Positions 1-7,441 of a stretch of 64,000 nucleotides of DNA are shown piece after piece (positions within the stretch are counted from its first letter, which is position 1; each line of letters opens with the position of its first letter). This DNA comes from Flavobacterium glycines. GTDB lineage: Bacteria > Bacteroidota > Bacteroidia > Flavobacteriales > Flavobacteriaceae. The stretch lies in contig NZ_FNEO01000001.1 of the NCBI RefSeq assembly GCF_900100165.1, forward strand, positions 1,860,001 through 1,924,000, read 5' to 3'. Position numbers and translations under genes: made by a program. Below the pieces are notes generated by a model. It did not search any database and was not told the origin of the DNA. It saw only the letters and a program-made list of their open reading frames with translations.

Positions 1-993
1 ATCCGTCATACCAAAGAAAATAATTCCGATTCCTTCTAATACAAGTAATAAGGCTAATAATAAATTTTTACCTGAAAAACCATAGCTTTTACCCACTTTG
101 TCAGCAACGATACCTCCTAAAGGTCTTGCGAAAAGATTGATTAATCCAAAAATACCTGCACAGATTCCGGCTGTTTTTAATGATGCACCAAAAGTATCCG
201 TGAAGTAAATAGGAGCAAAATTATCAATAGTGATTTCTACACCAAAACAAGCAGCATAAGCAACTGTTAAAACCCAAGTACGGTAATCTTTAACAGCAAG
301 CATAAAAGTGTTTTCTTTATTGCTGTTTTGAATACCAAGTTCTTTGTAGTTTCCGTTTGGTAAATCTTTAGTATATCTGAAATAGATAAAAGCAAAGAAC
401 AATAACATGAATCCAGGAACAATCATAGCATATCTCCAGCTGTCTTGTTCAGAACAAAGTCCTAAACCTACACATCCTGCAGCAATTATAGGCATCATGA
501 TATTAGCTAAACCTGCACCAGCATTACCAAAACCTCCTGCTGTAGCATTTGCCGTTCCTTTAATAGACGGAGCAAACATTACTGAAGTATGAAATTGTGT
601 AATTACAAATGAAGCTCCAATAACACCAATAGCTAATCTAAAGAAAAGGAAACTTTCATAAGATTGTGAAGTTCCAATTAAAAATACCGGTATCGAACAA
701 ACTACTAATAACCAGGTGTAGGTTAATCTTGGGCCAAATTTATCCACTAATCTACCGATTAATAGACGGGCAATAATGGTTGCGGATACAGCTGCAATTT
801 GAATATTTCCTAATTGGTCTTTTGTAAGGTGTAATTGCTCTTTAGCCAATGGCATAAGAGATGACATACCAAACCATGCAAAAAAGGAAAAGAAAAAAGT
901 TAACCATGTAATGTGAAAGGTACGCATTTGAACGCCTTTTCCACTAAAAATGTTTAAACTTGAAAGCGGTTGATTTGTTGAAATTGAACTCAT
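1..993 (-). CDS. Nitrate/nitrite-type MFS transporter (NNP family), 3' end outside window
   Basis: Inner-membrane major facilitator protein; the first 331 residues are visible and the frame runs off the left edge without a stop. The start ATG at 993 gives MSSISTNQPLSSLNIFSG, then hydrophobic helices beginning near residue 27 (FHITWLTFFFSFFAWFG). The loop 2-3 MFS signature is present as GRLVDKFGPR. The glycine-rich stretch AGGFGNAGAGLANIMMP resembles the GxGNxGxG nitrate signature of NarK/NasA transporters, which is the main reason for the substrate call. No nitrate or nitrite reductase gene is visible, but the likely neighbours lie off-window. The family call is firm; the transport direction (uptake or nitrite export) cannot be told. 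Confidence 0.85.
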   Translation of the reverse strand, partial: MSSISTNQPLSSLNIFSGKGVQMRTFHITWLTFFFSFFAWFGMSSLMPLAKEQLHLTKDQLGNIQIAAVSATIIARLLIGRLVDKFGPRLTYTWLLVVCSIPVFLIGTSQSYESFLFFRLAIGVIGASFVITQFHTSVMFAPSIKGTANATAGGFGNAGAGLANIMMPIIAAGCVGLGLCSEQDSWRYAMIVPGFMLLFFAFIYFRYTKDLPNGNYKELGIQNSNKENTFMLAVKDYRTWVLTVAYAACFGVEITIDNFAPIYFTDTFGASLKTAGICAGIFGLINLFARPLGGIVADKVGKSYGFSGKNLLLALLLVLEGIGIIFFGMTD

Positions 994-1145
994 TTTTAAA
1001 GAATTTAATTGTTTATTTTGTCTTGTTTTGTTTTCGCTCGTTTTAAGTAGTGAACTTACGTCTAAGTGTTTTACTTATTCACAAGGCAAAATTACTAGCA
1101 TTGTTTGGATTAAAAGTTGCGAAAACGCAGTTTTTGGAAAATAAT

Positions 1146-1280
1146 TACGTATTTTTACTTAAGTATTTGTTAAGTGTAATGACTTATAGTTACGTATGGA
1201 TAATAAAAACGTACTGTTTGCAAGGGTTTTAAAGCTTTGAGTAGAAAAAAATGAGACTTAGAAACTTTTCTACGTAACTA
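1146..1280. promoter_or_regulatory. Cluster of three TACGTA palindromes upstream of the MFS transporter
   Basis: TACGTA occurs at 1146-1151, 1191-1196 and 1271-1276. The last two are part of the same 10-mer TAGTTACGTA, in opposite orientations (1187-1196 on plus, 1271-1280 on minus), 74 bp apart. A CG-containing hexamer clustered like this is unexpected in AT-rich DNA. They lie 150-290 bp upstream of the transporter start and could be operators; no regulator is assigned. Confidence 0.35.
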
Positions 1281-1420
1281 ATTCGTTTTATTGATTTTTG
1301 TTGCATTTTGTGCGAAAAGACTTTTTTAAAAATATGAAACCGCTAGGAGGATACGAAAATTAAGTTGTTGTTGCGCACAATCTTGTCATTCCGTAGGAAT
1401 CTCATCAAGTAATTCTACAA

Positions 1421-1476
1421 AGAAAAATGCCACACGAAAGGATTCTTGCGGCGTGGGGCTAACCGGGCGGTTGGGG
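1421..1476. repeat. G-rich intergenic repeat, copy 1
   Basis: Begins AGAAAAATGCCACACGAAAG and continues into a G-rich tail (GGGG, GGG, GGGG tracts). A second copy lies at 1835-1895 in the same orientation. The two share about 26 identical bases, followed by a diverged G-rich half. Together they bracket the A-tract array. Confidence 0.75.
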
Positions 1477-1493
1477 CATTATCATACTGTTAT

Positions 1494-1690
1494 AGAACCT
1501 AAAAAAGGCGCAATGGTACTAAAAACATCCTGTAGCGTACTTAAAAAGTACCTTAGGGTACTTAAAAACGCCCATTTGCGGAGTAAAAAAAGACGTTATA
1601 GTACTAAAAAGAGTCCCTTAACGTACTTAAAAAAGACTATTAGATACTTTTTTGGTTTGTATATAGAACCTTTTTGGTTCGTATTAGGGA
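1494..1690. repeat. Degenerate 21-bp tandem repeat with phased A-tracts
   Basis: Units of 21-22 bp with the core GTACTTAAAAA start at 1516, 1537, 1558, 1579, 1601, 1623 and 1644, with related half-units AGAACCT near 1494 and 1665. Runs of five to seven A start at 1501, 1521, 1543, 1564, 1585, 1606 and 1629, i.e. every ~21 bp or two helical turns. Phased A-tracts are known to bend DNA, so this is predicted to be a curved segment. No protein role is apparent. Confidence 0.75.
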
Positions 1691-1691
1691 T

Positions 1692-1720
1692 AAAAAAAGC
1701 CCCTTTTGTTCAATGGGGCT
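1692..1720 (-). terminator. Rho-independent terminator reading leftward
   Basis: On the minus strand AGCCCC and GGGGCT form a 6-bp stem around an 11-nt loop and are followed by seven T. It lies about 180 bp downstream of the two-gene minus-strand cassette at 1898-3024 and is its likely end. Confidence 0.6.
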
Positions 1721-1834
1721 GGAAATAGTAGTTGTGTTTTACTGTATAGGCATTGATGGTTTGGTAGTGGGGAACTGGTTGTAAATCTATTTTAGGATTA
1801 AGTATAAATATGTAAACTTATTTTAGGACGAGAC

Positions 1835-1895
1835 AGAAAAATGCCACACGAAAGGATTCGTACGGCAGCGGGGGGGTATATCTGGGCGGTCGGGG
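1835..1895. repeat. G-rich intergenic repeat, copy 2
   Basis: Same 5' half as the copy at 1421. The tail contains a run of seven G, then GGG and GGGG tracts, matching a possible G-quadruplex pattern on the plus strand. Such G runs are rare in this AT-rich sequence. Confidence 0.7.
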
Positions 1896-1897
1896 AG

Positions 1898-2281
1898 TTA
1901 ATTGTTTTCTTTAACAACAAGTCTATAATTCATTTTATTCCATTTTGAACTTAGCCCATGCAAAAAAATGAGATTACCATATTCGTCCATATTATTAGAC
2001 CTGCTCGATTTTTGAATCCAAGTCTCATAAAAATTATTGAACTGTTCCTCATTTAATTCAGGAAGTTTATGTCCTGAAATGTCCCAAAGTTTGGAGAACT
2101 CCAAAGTCAGTAGCTCTTTAGGCTCAATGTCGTTAATGCCCATTAATTCAAATAACAACTTTAGTTCATTTTCGTCATTTATCATAACAGTCTTGAAATC
2201 TGGGAAGTCGTCTACGAACTTACCTATATTTTCGAAACTGTTTAAATCTAACGTATCACTAGCGATAAAATTGAAATTCAT
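1898..2281 (-). CDS. Hypothetical protein, 127 aa (orphan pair, second gene)
   Basis: Not recognised. A soluble, acidic protein with no signal peptide, membrane segment or cysteine pattern. It opens MNFNFIASDTLDLNSFENIG and has a mixed charged, aromatic-rich C-terminus (WIQKSSRSNNMDEYGNLIF). Its ATG follows the stop of the upstream membrane protein gene by 5 nt, so the two are almost certainly co-transcribed and probably act together. The pair sits between a repeat-rich gap and the conserved sigma factor gene, as an accessory insertion would. The coding call rests on the clean frame and tight spacing; no function is proposed. Confidence 0.6.
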   Translation of the reverse strand: MNFNFIASDTLDLNSFENIGKFVDDFPDFKTVMINDENELKLLFELMGINDIEPKELLTLEFSKLWDISGHKLPELNEEQFNNFYETWIQKSSRSNNMDEYGNLIFLHGLSSKWNKMNYRLVVKENN

Positions 2282-2286
2282 TGTAA

Positions 2287-3024
2287 TTAGTAATTTACTT
2301 GATTCTTCTTCTCCTTTTGTAAAGCCTCGTAGTCGAAAAATATTTTGATTTCTTGAATAAGTAGCTTATTTATTTTAAGTACCTCTTCAATTGATAATTC
2401 GTTATTACATAAATGCTTCATGTCTTCGGCTACCATCTGTTGATCTTTTAAGATATTTTTATCTAGTTCAAAACCGATAATGATTCCATCTTTTGTTATT
2501 CTTTTGATTGATTTTATTTCTTTAAATCGGTCATGAAATGTTGTAATTGAATTGTAATGCTCGAGAAGTAAAAAAATTCCATAAATCTTTCCCAAATTTC
2601 TTTTTGATAAATTAGTTCCATAGGCAAGGGTATGTTCATAAAGCTTTTCTACACCTATTCTTTCAATCTCTATTCTTGTTCGATTTATTACTGAGAAAAG
2701 GTTCTGAATATTAAAAAGAATCGCAAAGGCAATTCTATATTGTACAGTATTTTGATTTTCTGCAAAATCTTGTTCAAACCTTTTTATGTAGTCAGGAAGT
2801 GTTAAATTGGATTTCTCTGGATTGTCTTTAATGCTTGGGATATGATATTCTATTTTGTCATAAGTCAAAATATTGAAAAGAACACCAAGATATTTTTTTA
2901 GATATAATTTGAAGCTAATTCTAGCTTTCCATTCCTCATATTTTCTCTGAGCAAAAGGAGTTACAACAGAAACTACAACGGCTATGATTGCAATCGTCAA
3001 TGTCAGTTTTTCGTTTATTGTCAT
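2287..3024 (-). CDS. Hypothetical membrane-anchored protein, 245 aa (orphan pair, first gene)
   Basis: Not recognised as a named family. One N-terminal transmembrane segment (about residues 7-26, LTLTIAIIAVVVSVVTPFAQ) is followed by a ~215-residue charged, mostly helical domain, expected to face the cytoplasm because RKYEEWK follows the helix. This single-helix anchor plus cytosolic domain is common among small accessory proteins, but no catalytic motif is visible. The gene starts the two-gene unit and is preceded by a 228-bp gap containing the palindrome ATGCGCAT. It could be a sensor or scaffold for the small downstream protein; that is a guess. Confidence 0.65.
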   Translation of the reverse strand: MTINEKLTLTIAIIAVVVSVVTPFAQRKYEEWKARISFKLYLKKYLGVLFNILTYDKIEYHIPSIKDNPEKSNLTLPDYIKRFEQDFAENQNTVQYRIAFAILFNIQNLFSVINRTRIEIERIGVEKLYEHTLAYGTNLSKRNLGKIYGIFLLLEHYNSITTFHDRFKEIKSIKRITKDGIIIGFELDKNILKDQQMVAEDMKHLCNNELSIEEVLKINKLLIQEIKIFFDYEALQKEKKNQVNY

Positions 3025-3252
3025 GTCTGTCTGTTTAATTGCACCTAACTAGTTTATACACGCATAAACCAAAATAGTTAGATTCTTTATTGGTATGTTA
3101 TGCGCATGTTTTAGTTTTTTTGCGTATTATTTCTAATTGCAAAACACAAATATAAAAACTTTTCTTACTTGTAAAAGTCCGAAGCATTGAATTTTCCTTC
3201 ACATTAAAAAACTCTTAATAAACCTTAAATCTCTTCATGGTTTAAAAAAAAA

Positions 3253-3804
3253 TTATCTCCTGTTATTGATAATCTCGGCCAATAATTTCTTAGCTCTTAG
3301 CAGTTTTACTTTGACGTTGTTAAGAGGTTCGTCAATTTTATCGGCTATTTCCTGATAGCTCATTTCCTGAAAATAACGCAGCTGGATGACTTCCTGATAA
3401 TGCGGTTTCAGTTCTTTGATGTATTGCAGTAATTGCGAGAGGTTTTGCTCAGTGATGAGTTCGTCTTCTTTAGACGGAGTAGTGTCGGCAACATTGTAGG
3501 CTTTCTGGTCTTCCTGTTCCGTGATTTCTACAAAAAGGCTGGATTTTCTTTTGCGAAGCATATCAATATACACATTCTTAGCAATCGAAATCAACCAGGT
3601 GTTGAATTGAAATTCAGGATTGTAAGTCGCTATTTTGTCAAAAGCCTTCGAGAAAGTTTCTATCGTAATATCTTCGGCATTGGTCTCGTTCTCTGTTCGT
3701 TTAAGCATAAATCCATAGACCTCGTTCCAATACTGATTCAACAGAAAAGTAAAGGCGGTTTGGTCTCCCTGTTTTGCTTTTTCGATTTGAGTTTTTATTT
3801 CCAA
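3253..3804 (-). CDS. RNA polymerase sigma factor, ECF-like sigma-70 family
   Basis: Transcription factor of 183 aa, the usual ECF length. Region 2 spans about residues 20-90, with the core-binding and -10 contact stretch NAEDITIETFSKAFDKI and the helix FNTWLISIAKNVYIDMLRKR. Region 4 spans about 120-178, with the helix-turn-helix MSYQEIADKIDEPLNNVKVK. No anti-sigma gene is adjacent. Its start lies inside the 3' end of the upstream glycosyltransferase gene (10-bp overlap), implying translational coupling. This pairing suggests control of envelope or polysaccharide functions, but no targets can be read from the sequence. Confidence 0.92.
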   Translation of the reverse strand: MEIKTQIEKAKQGDQTAFTFLLNQYWNEVYGFMLKRTENETNAEDITIETFSKAFDKIATYNPEFQFNTWLISIAKNVYIDMLRKRKSSLFVEITEQEDQKAYNVADTTPSKEDELITEQNLSQLLQYIKELKPHYQEVIQLRYFQEMSYQEIADKIDEPLNNVKVKLLRAKKLLAEIINNRR

Positions 3805-4901
3805 TTGACCGGTTTTGAAAAAATATTAGTAAAGAATACGTTAATTTGTGTAAAAATAAGGGCTAATTCTACAATTGGAAACCAAAATTTGATGTCTTTT
3901 TCTTTTAATTTACCGGCAGAGAATCCGATGCAAATCCAAGCACACAAATATCTTAAGCCCACTAAACTCAACACCAAAATCCATTGGAATTGGAATGCCA
4001 ATAAAATGGTTGCCAAAACGATAAATAAGAGTTGGGAGCTGAAAAAGAATCCCAATTGTAACTGGTCAACGGTTTTATAATGTTTAGCAGTAGCTACATG
4101 ACGTCTTTTTTGGGTAAACCATTCTTTGAATGTTTTCTTAGGTGCTGAATAGGTAAAACTTTCCGGAGTGTAAGCCACTGCCGTGTTACCGCCATTAGCT
4201 GCCTCATTAATGAACAAATCATCATCGCCGGAACGCACCTGAATGTGATTGATAAATCCGTTTACCTTGAAAAATTCTTCTTTTTTGTACGCCATATTTC
4301 GACCTACTCCCATATAAGGATGTCCTAGTTTAGCCCATGAAAAATATTGGATAGCTGTCAATACCGTTTCAAAACGAATCACTTTGTTCAGGAAGGAATT
4401 GGCTATCTTTTCGTAGCCTCCGTAGCCTAAAACGATTGTTTTGTGTAAGGTAAATTGTGAACTCATAGCTGTAATCCAATCTTTTGATGTAGGGAAACAA
4501 TCTGCATCCGTAAAAAGCAAATATTCTTTTTTAGCCGCCTTGATTCCTAAGGTTAAAGCGTATTTTTTATTGCCCCAAAATGCTTCGTTGTTTTCGACCT
4601 TAACGAGACGAATGTTAGAATATTGTTTCTCGAAGGCTTCAAATAATTCTAAAGTGTTATCACTTGATGCATCATCAATCAGAACTATCTCAAAATCAGG
4701 ATAGTTTTGCTCAGCTAATAACGGAACATATTTGGCCACATTTTCTTCTTCGTTTTTAGCACAAACGATAACAGAAATTGGAATTCGTTTAGGTGTTACT
4801 TTTTGTGCTTTGGCGAAAGCAAATTTCCCAAAAACACCTAAATAATACGCAATTTGAATAACAACAATAACAATAAAAAAGTAAAGAATCGGTATAAGCA
4901 T
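3795..4901 (-). CDS. Membrane glycosyltransferase, family 2 (GT-A fold)
   Basis: Transfers a sugar from an activated nucleotide donor, acting at the inner membrane. 368 aa: an N-terminal transmembrane helix (residues 3-22), then a GT-A domain with the start motif ISVIVCAKNEEENV, the metal-binding DAD in LLFTDADCFP (D132, D134), the late acidic motif RSGDDDLFI, and a QKRRH element near residue 265 resembling QxxRW of processive GT2 enzymes. Two or three C-terminal membrane helices follow (about 285-365). This layout is common for cell-surface glycan synthases. Acceptor and sugar are unknown. Its last 10 bp overlap the sigma factor gene. Confidence 0.9.
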   Translation of the reverse strand: MLIPILYFFIVIVVIQIAYYLGVFGKFAFAKAQKVTPKRIPISVIVCAKNEEENVAKYVPLLAEQNYPDFEIVLIDDASSDNTLELFEAFEKQYSNIRLVKVENNEAFWGNKKYALTLGIKAAKKEYLLFTDADCFPTSKDWITAMSSQFTLHKTIVLGYGGYEKIANSFLNKVIRFETVLTAIQYFSWAKLGHPYMGVGRNMAYKKEEFFKVNGFINHIQVRSGDDDLFINEAANGGNTAVAYTPESFTYSAPKKTFKEWFTQKRRHVATAKHYKTVDQLQLGFFFSSQLLFIVLATILLAFQFQWILVLSLVGLRYLCAWICIGFSAGKLKEKDIKFWFPIVELALIFTQINVFFTNIFSKPVNWK

Positions 4902-5032
4902 TTGAGTTTAAAGATTGTTTAATCCCCATCCCGAAGCCTCAGGAAAGGACAGTGCAAAGGTATAAATAGAATTAGGATTTGAAAATGATACAATATGAAT
5001 TTTAAAGAAAATTTTCTGTCTAATTTTTGATT

Positions 5033-6046
5033 TTAAATGATGTTAACTTCGGCTTCAATTTGGATTCCAAAGGTTTCAAAAACTGTGTGTTGTACTTTTT
5101 TAGCAACTTCCAGGATTTCCTGTCCTGTTGCATTGCCATAATTCACTAAAACTAAGGCTTGATTTTTATGAACTCCTGCATCGCCAAAACGTTTTCCTTT
5201 AAAACCGGCCTGTTCAATCAACCAGCCCGCAGGAACTTTGACTTCGGTTGCCGAAACATCATAGAATTTCATTTCAGGGAATTTTTGATGGATTTTTTCG
5301 AAATCTACTTTCAGGACAATTGGGTTTTTGAAAAAACTACCGCTGTTTCCCAGTTCTTTAGGGTCAGGTAATTTGCTCTGACGAATAGCGATTACGGCAT
5401 TGCTTACCTCTTTTAATCCTGGATTTTCAATGCCTTTTTTAGATAATTCACCTAAAATATCACCGTAAGAAGTGTTGATTTTATGATTGCGTTTCGTTAG
5501 TTTGAAAACCACCGATGTGATGATGTATTGGCCTTTTACTTCGTGTTTAAAAATACTTTCTCGGTATCCAAAATTGCATTCGGCATTACTGAAAGTTTTC
5601 ATTTCCTGAGTAGCAATATGGATGGCTTCGCAGGAAACAAAGCTGTCTTTGATTTCAGCACCATAAGCGCCAATGTTTTGTACCGGAGTTGTTCCCACAT
5701 TTCCCGGAATCAGCGACATATTTTCGAGTCCGCCAAAATTTTGGTCAATGTTCCAAAGTACAAATTCATGCCAGTTTTCACCCGCCTGGGCTTCAACCCA
5801 AACGTAATCATCGTCTTCCTGGGTGATTTTTTTTCCTTTCAAATCAATATGAATCACTAAAGCATCGATATCTTTGGTTAAAAGCATATTGCTTCCGCCT
5901 CCTAAAATAAATTTCTTTTCATCTTTATGTTCTTTCAAAACAGTTTCCAATTCGTATACGGAGTGAACGGCAACAAATTGTTTGGCTTTGGCTTCAATGC
6001 CAAAAGTATTGTAGTTTTTTAAAGAAAAATTTTGTTGAATTTCCAT
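5033..6046 (-). CDS. murB: UDP-N-acetylenolpyruvoylglucosamine reductase MurB
   Basis: Reduces UDP-GlcNAc-enolpyruvate to UDP-MurNAc using NADPH and FAD, the second committed step of peptidoglycan precursor synthesis in the cytosol. 337 aa, type I (E. coli-like) length. The FAD-binding loop GGGSNML is at residues 49-55, the second FAD motif IPGNVGTTPVQNIGAYG at about 113-129, the type I motif YRESIF at 161-166, and the catalytic serine segment GNSGSFFKNP near 233-242. The C-terminal PAGWLIEQAGFKGKRFGDAG completes the fold. A single gene, separated from its neighbours by more than 100 bp on both sides. Confidence 0.97.
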   Translation of the reverse strand: MEIQQNFSLKNYNTFGIEAKAKQFVAVHSVYELETVLKEHKDEKKFILGGGSNMLLTKDIDALVIHIDLKGKKITQEDDDYVWVEAQAGENWHEFVLWNIDQNFGGLENMSLIPGNVGTTPVQNIGAYGAEIKDSFVSCEAIHIATQEMKTFSNAECNFGYRESIFKHEVKGQYIITSVVFKLTKRNHKINTSYGDILGELSKKGIENPGLKEVSNAVIAIRQSKLPDPKELGNSGSFFKNPIVLKVDFEKIHQKFPEMKFYDVSATEVKVPAGWLIEQAGFKGKRFGDAGVHKNQALVLVNYGNATGQEILEVAKKVQHTVFETFGIQIEAEVNII

Positions 6047-6107
6047 AAAAGAAAGCGCTTTTTAAAGATTGAATTTGCGATTCAAAAGTAAGAATTATAA
6101 TTTTTGA

Positions 6108-6200
6108 TTTTACCGCAAAGAGGGAAAGTTTCTTTAAACCATTAAGAAATTAAGAAAATTTAGAAAGGAGCTGCTTAAAGAAACTTAATTTTTTAATGGT
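6108..6200. repeat. Fold-back intergenic repeat (CCGCAAAG / CATTAAG type)
   Basis: Between the second glycosyltransferase gene and murB. It starts with TACCGCAAAGAG, then carries AAACCATTAAGAAATTAAG on the left and CTTAATTTTTTAATGGTTTA on the right, an imperfect inverted repeat. It shares its opening word with elements at 7319, 8609 and 16281, and its right arm runs into the 3' end of the glycosyltransferase gene. Confidence 0.55.
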
Positions 6201-7269
6201 TTAATTTTGACTGTTCATCAATCAATTCATGGTATTTGTCTGCAATAATCTTCATGTTGGTTTGGTAATTAGCATTTTCTTCCACAAATTTTCTGTTTTG
6301 AACAACAGCCTGATTTCTGTAGTCTTTATTTTCAAAAGCCCAAAGAATTTCATCAGCTAACATTTCGGTATCGTTTACCGTAATTAATTGTCCGTTTTCA
6401 CGATGACGAATCCAACTTTGATTTCCGGGAATGTTCGAAACTATTGGGTAACAACCGCAAGCCATAGCTTCAAATAAAGAGGCCGAAACGCCTTCGGTTA
6501 CAGGCATGCTGATATAAATATTGGATTGTTCTAGCAATTCAGGAAGTTTGGTATTAGGAATTCTGCCTGTGAAAATGACTTTACTTTCAATTTGCATTTT
6601 CGTTGCTAAATCCTTTAAAAAAGTTAAGTTTTTTCCATCGCCAACAATGGTTAAGGTAAAGTCAATTTTTCTTTTATTCAAAAGATAAAAAGCCTGAAGA
6701 ATAATTTCGTGTTGGTATTCTGGTAACAGTGAACGAGTGACAATCGCATGAATTTTATTAGGATTGGCAGTGTTTTTATTTTCGAATGAACTTAAATCAA
6801 TTCCTTTGGGCAATACTAAAACTTTGTTCATATCCACTTTGGAATTCTTCATGTGTTCCGCCATTATAGGGCCCCAAGCATGAATAAACGATGCTTTTTT
6901 GAAAGCGTAATTTTGTAAAATTCTTTTCAGCGGAATCGTGATGGAATTTTCAGGCCAAAGATCAGTTTTGCCTTGTTGGGCAATGGCTGAGGGGTTTAAT
7001 CCTGATATTGCCGCCAGAAAACCATAACTGGTAGTTCTTTCGGCAATAATCATATCGGGTTTTTGTAGACGAATGGTTTTTTGAATCGAAAAAGGAGCAA
7101 TGATGAATTCGAATGTTCTTTTTATTCTGTTGGAAAAAGTAGTATTAGGAGTTTGTAATTCCCAAGTAATAATTTCAAAATCGCCAAATTCTTTCAGACC
7201 ATTCATCCATGTAATGGCATCGGCACGGTAACTTTCGCCCAGAAAAAGTATTTTTCTTTTTTTCATCAA
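6193..7269 (-). CDS. Glycosyltransferase family 4 (GT-B fold)
   Basis: Retaining glycosyltransferase of 358 aa, probably acting on a lipid-linked or surface glycan at the cytosolic face. N-terminal Rossmann domain MKKRKILFLGESYRADAIT; C-terminal donor-binding domain with FTLTIVGDGKNLTFL, FTGRIPNTKLPELLEQS and the E-x7-E type motif TEGVSASLFEAMACGCYPIV typical of GT4. No signal peptide. A second ATG one codon downstream (MMKK) is equally possible. It is flanked by fold-back repeats on both sides and so is probably monocistronic. Substrate cannot be predicted. Confidence 0.9.
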   Translation of the reverse strand: MMKKRKILFLGESYRADAITWMNGLKEFGDFEIITWELQTPNTTFSNRIKRTFEFIIAPFSIQKTIRLQKPDMIIAERTTSYGFLAAISGLNPSAIAQQGKTDLWPENSITIPLKRILQNYAFKKASFIHAWGPIMAEHMKNSKVDMNKVLVLPKGIDLSSFENKNTANPNKIHAIVTRSLLPEYQHEIILQAFYLLNKRKIDFTLTIVGDGKNLTFLKDLATKMQIESKVIFTGRIPNTKLPELLEQSNIYISMPVTEGVSASLFEAMACGCYPIVSNIPGNQSWIRHRENGQLITVNDTEMLADEILWAFENKDYRNQAVVQNRKFVEENANYQTNMKIIADKYHELIDEQSKLNH

Positions 7270-7318
7270 TTATTTATTTGCCACAGATTAAAAAGATTTC
7301 CTTGAGTTTTCAAAAATG

Positions 7319-7424
7319 TTTAACCGCAAAGATTAAATGAAAGATTTTTTATTGTCTTTTAAAACGCAAAGAACACAAAGTTTAAGGTACTTTGCGCAAA
7401 CTTTGTGTTCTTAGCGGTTAAAAA
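7319..7424. repeat. Fold-back intergenic repeat (CCGCAAAG family)
   Basis: Begins TTAACCGCAAAG and ends TTAGCGGTTAA, its approximate reverse complement. The inner arms AAGAACACAAAGTTT (7369-7383) and AAACTTTGTGTTCTT (7398-7412) are perfect 15-bp inverted repeats around 14 nt. Related elements are at 6108, 8609 and 16281. Confidence 0.75.
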
Positions 7425-7441
7425 AAGCTTCAGGATGCTTA

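Larger units (their letters stand above)
994..1897. other. Gene-free, repeat-rich intergenic region
   Basis: About 900 bp without a convincing gene. It holds a cluster of TACGTA palindromes near the transporter start, two copies of a G-rich repeat, a 21-bp-period A-tract array between those copies, and a terminator reading leftward. The short open frames here show no family features. The one spanning the array looks heptad-repeated only because the DNA period is 21 bp. Confidence 0.7.

Noticed and set aside
1050..1232. 60-codon open frame upstream of the MFS gene
   Set aside because: AT-rich, no recognisable features, and overlaps the TACGTA sites in the expected promoter region.
1453..1728. 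91-codon open frame with heptad-like Leu/Lys repeats
   Set aside because: The seven-residue periodicity is a by-product of the 21-bp A-tract DNA repeat. It starts in a repeat, has no family features and ends past the terminator hairpin.
3433..4080. 215-codon open frame on the plus strand
   Set aside because: Antisense to the sigma factor and glycosyltransferase genes, both of which have clear motifs. Its translation has no domain features.
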